A program made the position numbers and the translations under genes. Under the pieces are notes generated by a model. It searched no databases. It saw only the letters and a list, made by a program, of their open reading frames with translations, and was not told the DNA's origin. This document shows, one piece after another, positions 7,830-17,877 of a stretch of 64,000 nt of DNA. How positions within the stretch are numbered: position 1 is the first letter of the stretch; each line of letters begins with the position of its first letter. Source of the DNA: CAWDZK01 sp963807005 (GTDB lineage: Bacteria > Actinomycetota > Actinomycetes > JACCUZ01); contig CAWDZK010000004.1 in NCBI GenBank assembly GCA_963807005.1, forward strand, positions 310,001 to 374,000. The letters are read 5' to 3'.

Positions 7830-8758
7830 CGGTCCCGGCGCCGCGCCCCCTGACCCGCCCGCCGCGGCTGGTCGCGGGCGACCGGGTGGCCGTCGTGGCC
7901 ACCAGTGGCCCGCTGGCCGCCGACCGGCTGGCCCGGGGCGTCTCGACGCTCGAGTCGTGGGGGCTGGAGGTGCTGGTGGGCCGGCACGCGCTGGCCGCCC
8001 ACCGACACCTCGCCGGAACGGACGACCAGCGCGCCGAGGACCTGCAACAGGCCTGGTGCGACCCGGCCGTGCGCGCCGTCGTCTGCGGCCGAGGAGGCTC
8101 CGGGGCGGCCCGGTTGGTGGACCGCCTCGACTGGGAGGCCATGCAGGCGGCCGGCGAGCGGGTGCTGGTCGGCTTCAGCGACGTGACCGCCCTGCACCAC
8201 GCCGTCGCCCGGCGGCTCGGACTGGTGTCCCTGATGGGGCCGATGGCGGCGACCGAGGTCTTTGCGGGCCACGACCCGGACCCGGCCAGCGTCGACGGGC
8301 TGCGCACCACGCTGTTCGAGCCGGAATCAGCCCGGACGCTGGCCGCCGGTTCGCTGCGCTCCACCGTCGGCGGCACCGCTCGCGGCCCACTCGCCGGAGG
8401 GACCGTCGCGATCCTCGCGCAGTCGGCCGGTACCGCCGACTTCCTGCCGGCGACCGGAGCCATCGCCGTGCTCGAGGACGTCGGCGAGCCGACGTACCGG
8501 CTGGACGCACTGGTCACCCAGCTGCTGCGGGCCGGCTGGTTCGACGGCGTGGCCGGCGTGGTCCTGGGGACCTTCGAGGGCTGCGGCCCGGACGCCGAGG
8601 AGGTGCTGCTGGAACGGCTGGCGACCCTGGGCGTGCCGCTGGCGACCGGGCTGCCCTTCGGCCACGGTCGCCCCCAGCTCACCGTGCCGCTCGGGGTCGA
8701 GGCCGACCTGGACGCCGGGGCCGGCAGCCTGGTGCTGCGTCAGGGCGCTCTGCGCTGA
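7826..8758 (+). CDS. LD-carboxypeptidase (peptidase family S66)
   Basis: A 310-residue S66 peptidase, which removes the terminal D-Ala from the L-Lys/DAP position of muropeptides during wall recycling. The N-terminus carries VAVVATSGPLA, then GRGGSGAARLVDRLDW and the nucleophile Ser in GFSDVTAL. The remaining triad is Glu in LEDVGEPTYRLD and His in LPFGHGRPQ. The GTG start at 7826 overlaps the previous gene's stop by four bases. The length is normal for the family and no secretion signal is present, which fits a cytoplasmic recycling enzyme. Confidence 0.88.
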   Translation: MTVPAPRPLTRPPRLVAGDRVAVVATSGPLAADRLARGVSTLESWGLEVLVGRHALAAHRHLAGTDDQRAEDLQQAWCDPAVRAVVCGRGGSGAARLVDRLDWEAMQAAGERVLVGFSDVTALHHAVARRLGLVSLMGPMAATEVFAGHDPDPASVDGLRTTLFEPESARTLAAGSLRSTVGGTARGPLAGGTVAILAQSAGTADFLPATGAIAVLEDVGEPTYRLDALVTQLLRAGWFDGVAGVVLGTFEGCGPDAEEVLLERLATLGVPLATGLPFGHGRPQLTVPLGVEADLDAGAGSLVLRQGALR

Positions 8759-8775
8759 CGGGTCGCGCCGACGGG

Positions 8776-10587
<1,812 letters not shown>

Positions 10588-10596
10588 GGCGACCTC

Positions 10597-11370
10597 CTAC
10601 CCCGACACTCGCACGCTCACGACTGCGACGTCGCCTGCTGCCGCGGCGCGCCGGTCGGCGGCCTCCCGACGCGCCAGCACGACGTACCCACCGAGCGCCA
10701 TCACGCCGAAGAGGAACCACTGGACGGCATAGGCGAGGTGCGGCCCGGTGCTGAGCTCGGGCGGGTCCTGCAGCGCCGGTGCCTCTCGCGGCGCGGGCCG
10801 CTCCCGGGTCAGCTCGCCGTAGCCGCCGTAGGTGGGGTACGGGAGGTCCCGCCGGATCTGCGAGACGTCGATGCGGGTGACCTGGCCGCGTGGTGGCGTC
10901 CCGGTCGTCGACGCGGGCTCGCTCGGCCGGATGCGGGCGGTGACCTCCACCTCGCCGGCCGGTGGTGGTGGCACGTCGGGCAGGTCGGTGGCCGTCTGTC
11001 CGGCAGCTATCCAGCCGCGGTCGACGAGCAGGGCCGGCCCCGCCGTCGTACGGAAGGGCACCAGCACGAGGTAGCCGACCTGACCGTTGTAGGGGCGGTT
11101 GCGCACCAGCAATGTCCGGGCCGGGTCGTACCGCCCGGTGGTGCGGACCCGGCGCCACTCGTCCGGCTGCGCCGGGCCGCGGTCGACCTGGACCAGACGC
11201 TGCGGCGGTGCTGGTGCCGCGGCGACGTTCCTGCTGACCAGGGCGTTCTTGGCCGACCGGGACTCCAGCCGGTGCAGCTGCCAGCGACCGAGCAGGCCGC
11301 AGGCCGCGGCGACGACGATCGCCAGGGCCAGCAGCCCCAGCCAGCGCCGCGTGAGCAGGAACCGGTACAC
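10597..11370 (-). CDS. SURF1 family protein (cytochrome oxidase assembly)
   Basis: A 257-residue SURF1 protein with two membrane helices, one near the N-terminus (LLALAIVVAAACGLLG) and one near the C-terminus (VQWFLFGVMALGGYVVLA). Family motifs are GRWQLHRLESR after the first helix, the middle RTTGRYDP and VRNRPYNGQVGYLVLVPF, and LLVDRGW. In actinobacteria SURF1 supports assembly of the aa3 oxidase. The GTG start at 11370 is chosen because TACCGT lies six bases upstream, predicting a leaderless transcript diverging from moaA. It is followed by the GH15 gene. Confidence 0.9.
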   Translation of the reverse strand: MYRFLLTRRWLGLLALAIVVAAACGLLGRWQLHRLESRSAKNALVSRNVAAAPAPPQRLVQVDRGPAQPDEWRRVRTTGRYDPARTLLVRNRPYNGQVGYLVLVPFRTTAGPALLVDRGWIAAGQTATDLPDVPPPPAGEVEVTARIRPSEPASTTGTPPRGQVTRIDVSQIRRDLPYPTYGGYGELTRERPAPREAPALQDPPELSTGPHLAYAVQWFLFGVMALGGYVVLARREAADRRAAAAGDVAVVSVRVSG

Positions 11371-11376
11371 CGTCTG

Positions 11377-11406
11377 ACGGTATCCGGGGCGGGGGGCGCC
11401 TAAGGT
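11377..11406. promoter_or_regulatory. Divergent promoter boxes for SURF1 and moaA
   Basis: TACCGT on the minus strand (11382-11377) is six bases before the SURF1 GTG. TAAGGT on the plus strand (11401-11406) is six bases before the moaA GTG. Neither start has a ribosome binding site. Confidence 0.5.
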
Positions 11407-11412
11407 GGACGG

Positions 11413-12399
11413 GTGCTGGTGGACACGTACGGGCGGGTCGCGACCGACCTCAGGGTCTCGCTGACCGACAAGTGCAACCTGCGGTGCAGCTACTGCATGC
11501 CGCCGGAGGGGCTGGAGTGGCTCCCGGGCCCGGACCTGCTCACCGACGACGAGCTGGTCCGCCTGGTCGCGGTCGCCGTTGCCGAGGGCGTCACCGAGGT
11601 GCGCTTCACCGGCGGTGAGCCGCTGCTGCGCCGCGGTCTGGTGTCGATCGTCGAGCGGGTGAACCAGCTCGAACCGCGGCCCCGGACCTCGCTGACCACC
11701 AACGGCATCGGCCTGGCCAGGGTCGCCGGGGCACTCGCCGGGGCCGGCCTGCACCGGGTGAACGTCTCGCTGGACACCCTCGACCGCGACCGCTTCCAGG
11801 TGATCGCCCGCCGCGACCGGCTGGCCGACGTGCTGGCCGGCATGGCGGCGGCCGCGGACGCCGGTCTGACGCCGGTCAAGGTCAACGCGGTGCTCATGCG
11901 CGGGGTCAACGAGGACGAGGCGCCGGCGCTGCTGCGCTGGGCCCTCGGCGAGGGCTACCGGTTGCGTTTCATCGAACAGATGCCGCTGGACGCCCAGCAC
12001 GGCTGGGACCGGGCCACCATGGTCACCGCCGACGAGATCCTGTCGTCGCTGTCCGCGGCGTTCGACCTGACCCCGGTGGGCGCCGACGAGCGCGGGAGCG
12101 CCCCTGCGGAGGAGTGGGTCGTCGACGGCGGCCCCGGGCGGGTCGGTGTGATCGCCTCGGTGACGCGGCCGTTCTGCGGGTCCTGCGACCGGGTGCGCCT
12201 CACTGCGGACGGCCAGCTGCGGAACTGCCTGTTCGCGCGGGCGGAGTCCGACCTGCGGTCGGCCCTGCGGGCGGGTGCCGACGACGCGGAGATCGCCGGC
12301 CGGATGCGGGCCTCGCTGCTGGCCAAGCTGCCCGGCCACGGCATCGACGACCCCGGCTTCCTCCAGCCGACGCGGCCGATGTCGGCCATCGGCGGCTGA
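11413..12399 (+). CDS. moaA: GTP 3',8-cyclase MoaA (molybdenum cofactor biosynthesis)
   Basis: A 328-residue radical-SAM enzyme that converts GTP to 3',8-cyclo-GTP in the first step of molybdopterin synthesis. The SAM cluster cysteines are C21, C25 and C28 (CNLRCSYC). The C-terminal cluster is supplied by FCGSC and NCLF. VRFTGGEPLL and SLTTNG are family motifs, and the protein ends in the double glycine needed for activity. The GTG at 11413 follows TAAGGT by six bases. No other mo genes are adjacent, so the cofactor genes are scattered. Confidence 0.95.
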   Translation: MLVDTYGRVATDLRVSLTDKCNLRCSYCMPPEGLEWLPGPDLLTDDELVRLVAVAVAEGVTEVRFTGGEPLLRRGLVSIVERVNQLEPRPRTSLTTNGIGLARVAGALAGAGLHRVNVSLDTLDRDRFQVIARRDRLADVLAGMAAAADAGLTPVKVNAVLMRGVNEDEAPALLRWALGEGYRLRFIEQMPLDAQHGWDRATMVTADEILSSLSAAFDLTPVGADERGSAPAEEWVVDGGPGRVGVIASVTRPFCGSCDRVRLTADGQLRNCLFARAESDLRSALRAGADDAEIAGRMRASLLAKLPGHGIDDPGFLQPTRPMSAIGG

Positions 12400-12432
12400 G
12401 GACCCCCGGCCAGGCGACCGTGCCGGCTGCGG

Positions 12433-12678
12433 TCAGCGGGCCTCGACCTTGGGCCAGTCGCCGATCGGCACGACCTGCCGGAGGAACCCGCGCACCTCGA
12501 GGAACTGGGTGAGGTGCTCCTTGTGGGTCTCGCAGGCGGTCCAGGCCTTGCGCCGCTGCGGGCCGTGCAGCTTCGGGTTGTTCCAGCCGAGCACCCACAC
12601 GGCCTCGGCCCGGCAGCCCTTGGTGGAGCACACCGGCGAGGCCGCGTCCTGCTCGGCCGGGCTGTCGTCGTCGGTCAC
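12433..12678 (-). CDS. Conserved small actinobacterial protein with Cys/His motif
   Basis: An 81-residue soluble protein. It has a CSTKGC pair near residue 17, WVLGWNNPKLHG in the middle and ACETHKEHLTQFLEVRGF towards the end, so Cys-x4-Cys and Cys-x2-His could form a small metal site. I recognise this as a short protein common in actinomycetes, sometimes labelled acetone carboxylase without basis. Its function is unknown. It converges with moaA. Confidence 0.72.
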   Translation of the reverse strand: MTDDDSPAEQDAASPVCSTKGCRAEAVWVLGWNNPKLHGPQRRKAWTACETHKEHLTQFLEVRGFLRQVVPIGDWPKVEAR

Positions 12679-12828
12679 GGTCGACCGGTTGCCAGGGGAG
12701 GGGGCGATGCCGGGCAGCCACGGGGGGAGCCGCCCGGCATCGCGCTCACCGCACCGTCATCGCCGCCCCGACCGGGGTCGGGGGCGAGATGGCGCTCACC
12801 ACCGAGTATTGCACGGATCCATGTCACG

Positions 12829-13143
12829 TCAGCCACCCGGCCCGCCCAGGGCCCGGCGCGGCGGGGACACGTCGGAGTCCGGCAGGTCGATGGTCCGTTC
12901 CCGGCCGCCGTTGGCGAAGACCACGGACAGGTAGGGCAGGACCACGGCCAGCACGATGAACCCCCAGCGGAGGTAGCCATGGGTGACCACCGCCAGGATG
13001 AAGCAGACGGTCCGGACGCCCATCGAGACCAGATAGCGACGGGTCCGGGAGTCGACGTCCTCGCGAACCCCCCGGCGGGCACCGGTGATCTGGTAGACCG
13101 GCTCAGGGGGGTCCTTGCGGCGGTAGCTGCCGGGGCGTTGCAC
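12829..13143 (-). CDS. DUF3099 membrane protein
   Basis: A 104-residue protein. YQITGARRGVREDVDSRTRRYL precedes two membrane helices (VRTVCFILAVV and WGFIVLAVVLPYLSVVFA), then a polar tail. This is the DUF3099 layout, found in many actinobacteria and of unknown function. GTG 13143 is chosen over the upstream GTG at 13176 because TACTGT lies six bases before it, the usual leaderless arrangement in this window. Confidence 0.8.
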   Translation of the reverse strand: MQRPGSYRRKDPPEPVYQITGARRGVREDVDSRTRRYLVSMGVRTVCFILAVVTHGYLRWGFIVLAVVLPYLSVVFANGGRERTIDLPDSDVSPPRRALGGPGG

Positions 13144-13187
13144 CCCTTCACAGTAGGTCACCTGTCGACCCCTCACCGGAGGCCCTC

Positions 13188-13400
13188 ATGAGCAACCGTA
13201 CCTACCGCGTCACCGAGATCGTCGGCACCTCGTCGGAGGGGGTCGACCAGGCGATCCGCAACGGGATCTCCCGTGCCGCGCAGACCCTCCGGCACCTCGA
13301 CTGGTTCGAGGTCACCGAGATCCGCGGCCAGATCGTCGACGGCGCTCCCGAGCACCTGCAGGTCGGGATGAAGGTCGGCTTCCGGCTCGAGGACGAGTGA
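13188..13400 (+). CDS. Dodecin (flavin-binding protein)
   Basis: A 70-residue dodecin, matching the family length of about 65-75. It opens RTYRVTEIVGTSSEGVDQAI, has the flavin-stacking Trp in LDWFEV, and ends in the strand pair GQIVDGAPEHLQVGMKVGFRLE. Dodecins form hollow 12-mers that store FMN or its precursors and buffer free flavin. A GGAGG sequence lies five bases before the ATG. It is transcribed alone, diverging from the DUF3099 gene. Confidence 0.95.
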   Translation: MSNRTYRVTEIVGTSSEGVDQAIRNGISRAAQTLRHLDWFEVTEIRGQIVDGAPEHLQVGMKVGFRLEDE

Positions 13401-13543
13401 CCGGCGTCACGACTGCCTGCTGATACTCCCGGCTGTACAGGTCCCGGAGCACGATCGACCGTTCGTTGATCGCCTGGAGGGTTTGCCCCAGGTAGGGCCG
13501 GAGATCACCCTCCCGTCGGCGTCCAGAAGCGGCGACCCACAAG

Positions 13544-13561
13544 GCCCCCCGCTCGGGGGGC
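13544..13561. terminator. GC-rich hairpin in a 215-base intergenic stretch
   Basis: GCCCCCC (13544-13550), loop GCTC, GGGGGGC (13555-13561) form a perfect 7-bp stem. It lies in the 13401-13615 gap between dodecin and the 87-residue gene. No T-run follows, so it may be a terminator of the GC-rich actinobacterial kind or a leader structure. A second short hairpin (CATGAC 13566-13571, GTCATG 13576-13581) follows at once. The rest of the gap shows no convincing gene. Confidence 0.4.
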
Positions 13562-13615
13562 AGCGCATGACTGTCGTCATGACGCGCCGCAAGAACGATC
13601 TAAGGGGATGCCTCC

Positions 13616-13879
13616 ATGGCTACACACACCAGCCACGACCGCAACGCGTACCGCGACCACGCGGTCGGAACCGTCGAGACCAAGCCGGCGTTCAAGACCA
13701 CCGAGATCATCGTCTGGGCCGTCAGCGTCCTCGCCGTGCTCATCGCGGCGGCCGTGACCGAGAACCTTGACGGACACGACGCGTGGAAGTACGTCACCTG
13801 GCTGTCGATCGGCTACATGATCAGTCGTGGCCTCGCCAAGGCCGGCAGCTACCAGAAGGACAACGACCCGCGCAGCTGA
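13616..13879 (+). CDS. Small membrane protein (87 aa), unknown function
   Basis: An 87-residue protein with a polar N-terminus (HDRNAYRDHAVGTVETKPAF), a hydrophobic segment WAVSVLAVLIAAAV, a polar loop ENLDGHDAWKYV and a second weak hydrophobic stretch WLSIGYMISRGLA. AAGGGG lies upstream of the ATG. I recognise the overall pattern from hypothetical proteins of soil actinomycetes but no function is known. A second tiny membrane protein starts two bases after its stop, so the two may be co-expressed. Confidence 0.7.
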   Translation: MATHTSHDRNAYRDHAVGTVETKPAFKTTEIIVWAVSVLAVLIAAAVTENLDGHDAWKYVTWLSIGYMISRGLAKAGSYQKDNDPRS

Positions 13880-13881
13880 GC

Positions 13882-14007
13882 ATGAGCCCCCAGCGACGCT
13901 TCCAGGTGCGCCCCCTCGGGGGCGCACCTGGCTGTCTTGGCATGATCCTCTTCTCCGTCGTGGCGTCCATCGTCTTGACGGTGGTCCTCAACCTGATCGC
14001 GCGCTAG
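13882..14007 (+). CDS. Tiny membrane protein (41 aa), unknown function
   Basis: ATG 13882 to TAG 14005-14007 gives 41 residues. A basic start (MSPQRRFQVRPLGGAPG) is followed by one membrane helix, CLGMILFSVVASIVLTVVLN. Short proteins with an RPLGG turn before a single helix occur in other actinomycetes, from memory. It starts two bases after the preceding gene's stop. An unusually perfect DNA inverted repeat lies inside its N-terminal codons, so the alternative is that this is only a terminator followed by chance open frame. The strongly protein-like composition favours a real gene. Confidence 0.55.
   Translation: MSPQRRFQVRPLGGAPGCLGMILFSVVASIVLTVVLNLIAR
13902..13931. repeat. Perfect 13-bp inverted repeat (terminator-like) inside a small ORF
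   Basis: CCAGGTGCGCCCC (13902-13914), loop CTCG, GGGGCGCACCTGG (13919-13931). It would form a very stable RNA hairpin just after the 87-residue gene. The same bases encode residues 8-17 of the 41-residue protein. It may act as an attenuator between the two genes. Confidence 0.6.
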
Positions 14008-14082
14008 GAGTCGCGAACGCCGCTCGTGCGGACTGTGTGCGGACCGGGACCCGGTTGCCTGACAGCCTCGCAGGTCAGAGCG

Positions 14083-15498
14083 TCAGGACGCCTTGCTGAC
14101 CGAGGACATGTTGAAGTCGCCGACCCGCCAGGTCGGCATGGCCGTGCGGGTGAAGTAGTCCCCGAACTCGCGGGCCAGCGTGCGCTCGGTCAGCCCCACC
14201 TCGGTGAGCCGGCCGAGGAGGTCGACCGGGCTCTCGTTGAACCGGAAGTTGTTCACCTCGGCCACGACCTCGCCTCCCTCCACGAGGTAGACGCCGTCCC
14301 GGGTGAGGCCGGTGAGCAGCAGCGTCTGCGGCTCGACCTCGCGGATGTACCAGAGACAGGTGAGCAGCAGCCCGCGTTCGGTGTCGGCCAGCATGTCCTC
14401 GAGCCCGCGGGTGGCGTCCGCGGACCCCATCAGGAGGTTGTCGACCCCGGGCGTGACGGGCAGCCCGGTCAGCGCCGCGGTGTGCCGGGTCTGGATCAGC
14501 GCGCGCAGCGTGCCGTCGGCGATCCACTCGGTCTCGCCCAGCGGCAGCCCGTTGTCGAAGACCGATGACGACGAGCCGGACTCGGTCGCGAACGCCACCG
14601 GTGCGCAGGCGACACCGTCGGCCGAGGGGTCGCTCCAGACCCGCAGCGGCTTGTCCGCCAGCCGCTCACCGACCCGGGTCCCCCCGCCCTGACGGCTGAA
14701 GACCGTGCGACCGTCGTCGGCGTCGCGCGCCACGGCGGTCCAGTACATGTAGGTCATCAGGTCGGCGACCGCGCTGGGCGGCAGCAGCGTCTCGTAGCGG
14801 CCCGCGTCCAGCGTGACCCGGCGCTGGGCCCAGCCGAGCCGTCGGGCGAGCTCGCCGTCGACCGCGGTCATGTCGACATCGCTGAAGTCGCGGGTGCTCT
14901 GCCCCACCCAGGACGACCGGGACCAGTCGGCCGTCTTGCCCGTGACCTCGATCCGGCCGGTCGGCTGGGCGTGCCGGACCCGCAGCCCGGTGGAGGTGCC
15001 GAGGTAGACGGTGGACACCTGGTGCTCGGCGAACCCGAACAGCTCGCGGCCGCCGGCTCGGGCCTCCCGGAGCACCTCGCCGAGTGTCGACGCCAGCTCG
15101 CCGAACACCCCGATCGACGTCTCGGCGGGTGCCTCGTCCCAGTCCCGGGCGGCGCCGGGCACCTGGTCGGGTGTCACGAGCGGCGCGGCGTCCTCGGCGG
15201 CGCGGCCGTTGCGCGCGTCGGCCTCTGCCGACCGGACCAGCGACTCGACCTGGTCGAGGCTGACGTTGCTGCGGCTGACGACCCCCGTCGCGGTGCCCTC
15301 GCTGCCTCCCAGAGTCGCGATGACGGTGAGCCGGCGGCCGCGCATGACGCCATTGGTCGTCAGGGTGTTCGCCGCCCAGCGCAGGTTCGCCTCGCTGGAC
15401 TCCTCCGCGAGGACGAGGCATCCGTCGGTTCTCGACATCTGCAGGGCCCGCTCGACCACCTCCTGGGTGGTGACGTCGGTGCCCGTGGTGCTGCTCAT
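14083..15498 (-). CDS. TldE/PmbA-like subunit of a TldD/TldE protease pair
   Basis: A 471-residue member of the TldD/PmbA family lacking the HExxxH zinc motif, as TldE subunits do. N-terminal ANTLTTNGVMRGRRLTV resembles the family region that binds unfolded peptide. The C-terminal half contains TGLTRDGVYLVEGGEVV and NNFRFNESPVDLL, both typical. In E. coli the TldD/TldE heterodimer degrades unfolded peptides and matures microcin or antitoxin substrates. It overlaps the TldD-like gene by four bases (ATGA), so equal synthesis is likely. Confidence 0.85.
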   Translation of the reverse strand: MSSTTGTDVTTQEVVERALQMSRTDGCLVLAEESSEANLRWAANTLTTNGVMRGRRLTVIATLGGSEGTATGVVSRSNVSLDQVESLVRSAEADARNGRAAEDAAPLVTPDQVPGAARDWDEAPAETSIGVFGELASTLGEVLREARAGGRELFGFAEHQVSTVYLGTSTGLRVRHAQPTGRIEVTGKTADWSRSSWVGQSTRDFSDVDMTAVDGELARRLGWAQRRVTLDAGRYETLLPPSAVADLMTYMYWTAVARDADDGRTVFSRQGGGTRVGERLADKPLRVWSDPSADGVACAPVAFATESGSSSSVFDNGLPLGETEWIADGTLRALIQTRHTAALTGLPVTPGVDNLLMGSADATRGLEDMLADTERGLLLTCLWYIREVEPQTLLLTGLTRDGVYLVEGGEVVAEVNNFRFNESPVDLLGRLTEVGLTERTLAREFGDYFTRTAMPTWRVGDFNMSSVSKAS

Positions 15499-17000
15499 CG
15501 GCCGGCCTCCGCCTGGGTGTTGAGGATCCGCACGCCGCGGAAGAGGGTGGCGGGGGCGCCATGGCTCACGGCGGCCACCTGGCCGGGCTGGCCCTTGCCG
15601 CAGTTGAACGCGCCGCCGAGGTAGTAGGTCTCCGGCCCGCCGACCGCCTCGAGCGAGCCCCAGAAGTCCGTGGTGGTCGCCTGGTAGGCGACGTCACGCA
15701 GCTGTCCGGCGAGCCGGCCGTTCTCGATCCGGAAGAAGCGCTGACCGGTGAACTGGAAGTTGTAGCGCTGCATGTCGATCGACCAGCTCTTGTCCCCGAC
15801 GATGTAGATGCCCCGGTCGACCCGTGAGATCAGCTCCTCGGTCGACGGGCCGCCCTCGGCGGGCAGCAGCGAGACGTTGGCCATCCGCTGCATCGGCACG
15901 TGCCCTGGGGAGTCGCCGTAGGCGCAGCCGTTGCTCCGCCCGAAGCCCTTGAGCTGCGCCATCGCGCGGTCGAGCTGGTAGCCGACGAGGGTGCCGTTCC
16001 TGATGATGTCCCACTCCTGGGCCGCGACGCCCTCGTCGTCCCAGCCGATGCTCGCCAGGCCGTTCCGGGCGGTCCGGTCCCCGGTGATGTTCAAGACGGG
16101 CGAGCCGTACTGCAGGGTGTTCAGCTGGTCGAACGTCGCGAACGACGTGCCCGCGTAGTTGGCCTCGTAGCCAAGGGCCCGGTCCAGCTCGGTGGCGTGG
16201 CCGATCGACTCGTGGATGGTGAGGAAGAGGTTGGTCGGGTCGATGACGAGGTCGTAGTCACCGCCGTCCACCGATGGCGCCCGGAGCTTCTCGACCAGGT
16301 GCTCGGGCAGCTCGTCGAGCTCGGCCTGCCAGTCCCAGAACGTCCCGGTGAGGTACTCCCAACCGCGTCCGGCCGGAGCCGCGAGCGTCCGCATCGTGTC
16401 GAAGCGGCCGGTCTCCTTGTCGATGCCGACCGCCTCGAGCTGGGCCTGGACCCGGACCCGCTGCTGGGTGGTCGTCGTGCCGGCGAGGTCGGCGTAGAAC
16501 TTGTTCTCCAGCACCGAGTGCACGTCAGCGTCGACGTGCGCGACGAGGTCGTGGGCCAGCAGGCCGGCCGACCAGTCGCCCAGCAGCGTCACCTTGTCGG
16601 AGTCCGGGACGGTGAACGGGTCCACCTCGTAGTCGCTGACGTAGGTGACCTCGCCGTACGACGGCTCGGGCGCGAGCTCGACCCGCTGGGTGGACAGCGG
16701 GCGACTGACCTTGGCCACCTCCACCGCCTGCTCGGCGACCCGCGCGGCCGACTCGGGGGACAGGTCGATGTGCGACGCGAAGCCCCAGGTGCCGTCGTGC
16801 ACCACCCGGACCGCGAAGCCGACGTCCTCGCCGTTCGCGGTGCCGTCCAGCCGCGCGTCGTGCAGGCTCAGGCGGGAGTCCTTCACCCGCTCGATCCGGA
16901 TGTCCGCGTGCTCGGCACCGAGCGCGCGCGCCCGGCTCAGGGCCGCATCGGCGAGCGCGCGCAGCGGCAGGTCGGTGAAGGCCGCGTCGATCTCTGGCAC
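15495..17000 (-). CDS. TldD-like zinc metalloprotease
   Basis: A 501-residue TldD family protein. The zinc motif is HESIGH (about residues 261-266) followed by ATELD. Further family motifs are GSPVLNITGDRTARNGLASIGWDDEGV and, near the C-terminus, RFFRIENGRLAGQLRDVAYQ, FWGSLEAVGGPETYYLGG and NCGKGQPGQVAAVSHG. The GTG start at 17000 has GGAGAG upstream. It is the first gene of a two-gene operon with the TldE-like partner. No peptide precursor gene is obvious nearby, so the natural substrate is open. Confidence 0.9.
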   Translation of the reverse strand: MPEIDAAFTDLPLRALADAALSRARALGAEHADIRIERVKDSRLSLHDARLDGTANGEDVGFAVRVVHDGTWGFASHIDLSPESAARVAEQAVEVAKVSRPLSTQRVELAPEPSYGEVTYVSDYEVDPFTVPDSDKVTLLGDWSAGLLAHDLVAHVDADVHSVLENKFYADLAGTTTTQQRVRVQAQLEAVGIDKETGRFDTMRTLAAPAGRGWEYLTGTFWDWQAELDELPEHLVEKLRAPSVDGGDYDLVIDPTNLFLTIHESIGHATELDRALGYEANYAGTSFATFDQLNTLQYGSPVLNITGDRTARNGLASIGWDDEGVAAQEWDIIRNGTLVGYQLDRAMAQLKGFGRSNGCAYGDSPGHVPMQRMANVSLLPAEGGPSTEELISRVDRGIYIVGDKSWSIDMQRYNFQFTGQRFFRIENGRLAGQLRDVAYQATTTDFWGSLEAVGGPETYYLGGAFNCGKGQPGQVAAVSHGAPATLFRGVRILNTQAEAGR

Positions 17001-17117
17001 AGGGCTCTCCTGGTCGTGCGGGCGGGACGATGGTCGGCGGACGAGGACCCTGGGCGGGCACGTCGCCCCAGACCATAACCGCGGGCACCACCGGTTGGTG
17101 TCCGGGTGACCGACCGA

Positions 17118-17123
17118 TAGCGT
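17118..17123 (+). promoter_or_regulatory. -10 box (TAGCGT) of the leaderless fabG-fabI operon
   Basis: TAGCGT ends seven bases before the GTG at 17131. No ribosome binding site is present, so the transcript should begin at the start codon. Confidence 0.5.
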
Positions 17124-17130
17124 CGCGCCC

Positions 17131-17877
17131 GTGAGCGAGCAGACTCAGCCGGCCGGCAGCGAGGGCCCCTCGACGGGGCGCTCGGTGCTGGTCACCGGCG
17201 GTAATCGTGGCATCGGACTCGCGATCGCGCGCAGCTTCGCCGCCGCGGGGGACCGGGTGACCGTCACCTACCGATCCGGCGAGCCGCCGGACGGGCTGGC
17301 CGGGGTTCGCTGCGACGTCACCGACCCCGCCTCGGTCGACGCGGCGTTCTCCGAGGTCGAGGCGGCGCAGGGTCCGGTCGAGGTGCTGGTCGCCAACGCG
17401 GGGGTGACCCGCGACCAGCTGATTCTGCGGATGTCCGAGGAGGACTTCGCCACTGTCGTCGAGACCAACCTTGCCGGCTCGTGGCGGGTGGCCAAGCGGG
17501 CGTCCAAGGGGATGCTGCGGCAGCGGCGTGGCCGGGTGGTCTTCATCTCCTCGGTGGTCGGGCTGCTCGGGTCGGCCGGCCAGAGCAACTACGCCGCATC
17601 CAAGGCCGGCCTGGTGGGGCTGGCCCGGTCGTTGGCCCGCGAGCTCGGCTCGCGAGGCATCACGTTCAACGTCGTGGCGCCCGGCTTCGTGGCGACGGAC
17701 ATGACCGCCGCCCTTCCTGACGACCTGCGGCAGACCTACCTGGGACAGATCCCGCTCGCCCGGTTCGCCTCGACCGACGAGGTGGCGGGGGTCGTGCGGT
17801 TCCTCGCGAGCGACGACGCCGCGTACGTGACCGGTGCCGTCGTGCCTGTCGACGGTGGACTAGGAATGGGGCACTGA
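17131..17877 (+). CDS. fabG: 3-oxoacyl-ACP reductase FabG (MabA-like)
   Basis: A 248-residue SDR that reduces 3-oxoacyl-ACP in fatty-acid elongation. It has TGGNRGIG near residue 23, NAGVTRDQLILRM (the NAG and the TRD element typical of FabG), Ser in ISSVVG, and YAASKAG for Tyr and Lys. The end is YVTGAVVPVDGGLGMGH. The final residues and the one-base overlap (TGATG) with an InhA-like gene reproduce the mabA-inhA arrangement of mycobacteria. The GTG start follows a TAGCGT box. Confidence 0.93.
   Translation: MSEQTQPAGSEGPSTGRSVLVTGGNRGIGLAIARSFAAAGDRVTVTYRSGEPPDGLAGVRCDVTDPASVDAAFSEVEAAQGPVEVLVANAGVTRDQLILRMSEEDFATVVETNLAGSWRVAKRASKGMLRQRRGRVVFISSVVGLLGSAGQSNYAASKAGLVGLARSLARELGSRGITFNVVAPGFVATDMTAALPDDLRQTYLGQIPLARFASTDEVAGVVRFLASDDAAYVTGAVVPVDGGLGMGH

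Noticed and set aside
13312..13542. Minus-strand frame with a protein-like stretch around LGQTLQAINERSIVLRDLY
   Set aside because: It runs antisense into dodecin, has no start signal, and its second half is low complexity; possibly a gene relic, not supportable.
13544..13561. Possible 6C-type small RNA because of C-rich hairpin
   Set aside because: In 6C RNA the C-runs are in the loops, but here they are in the stem.
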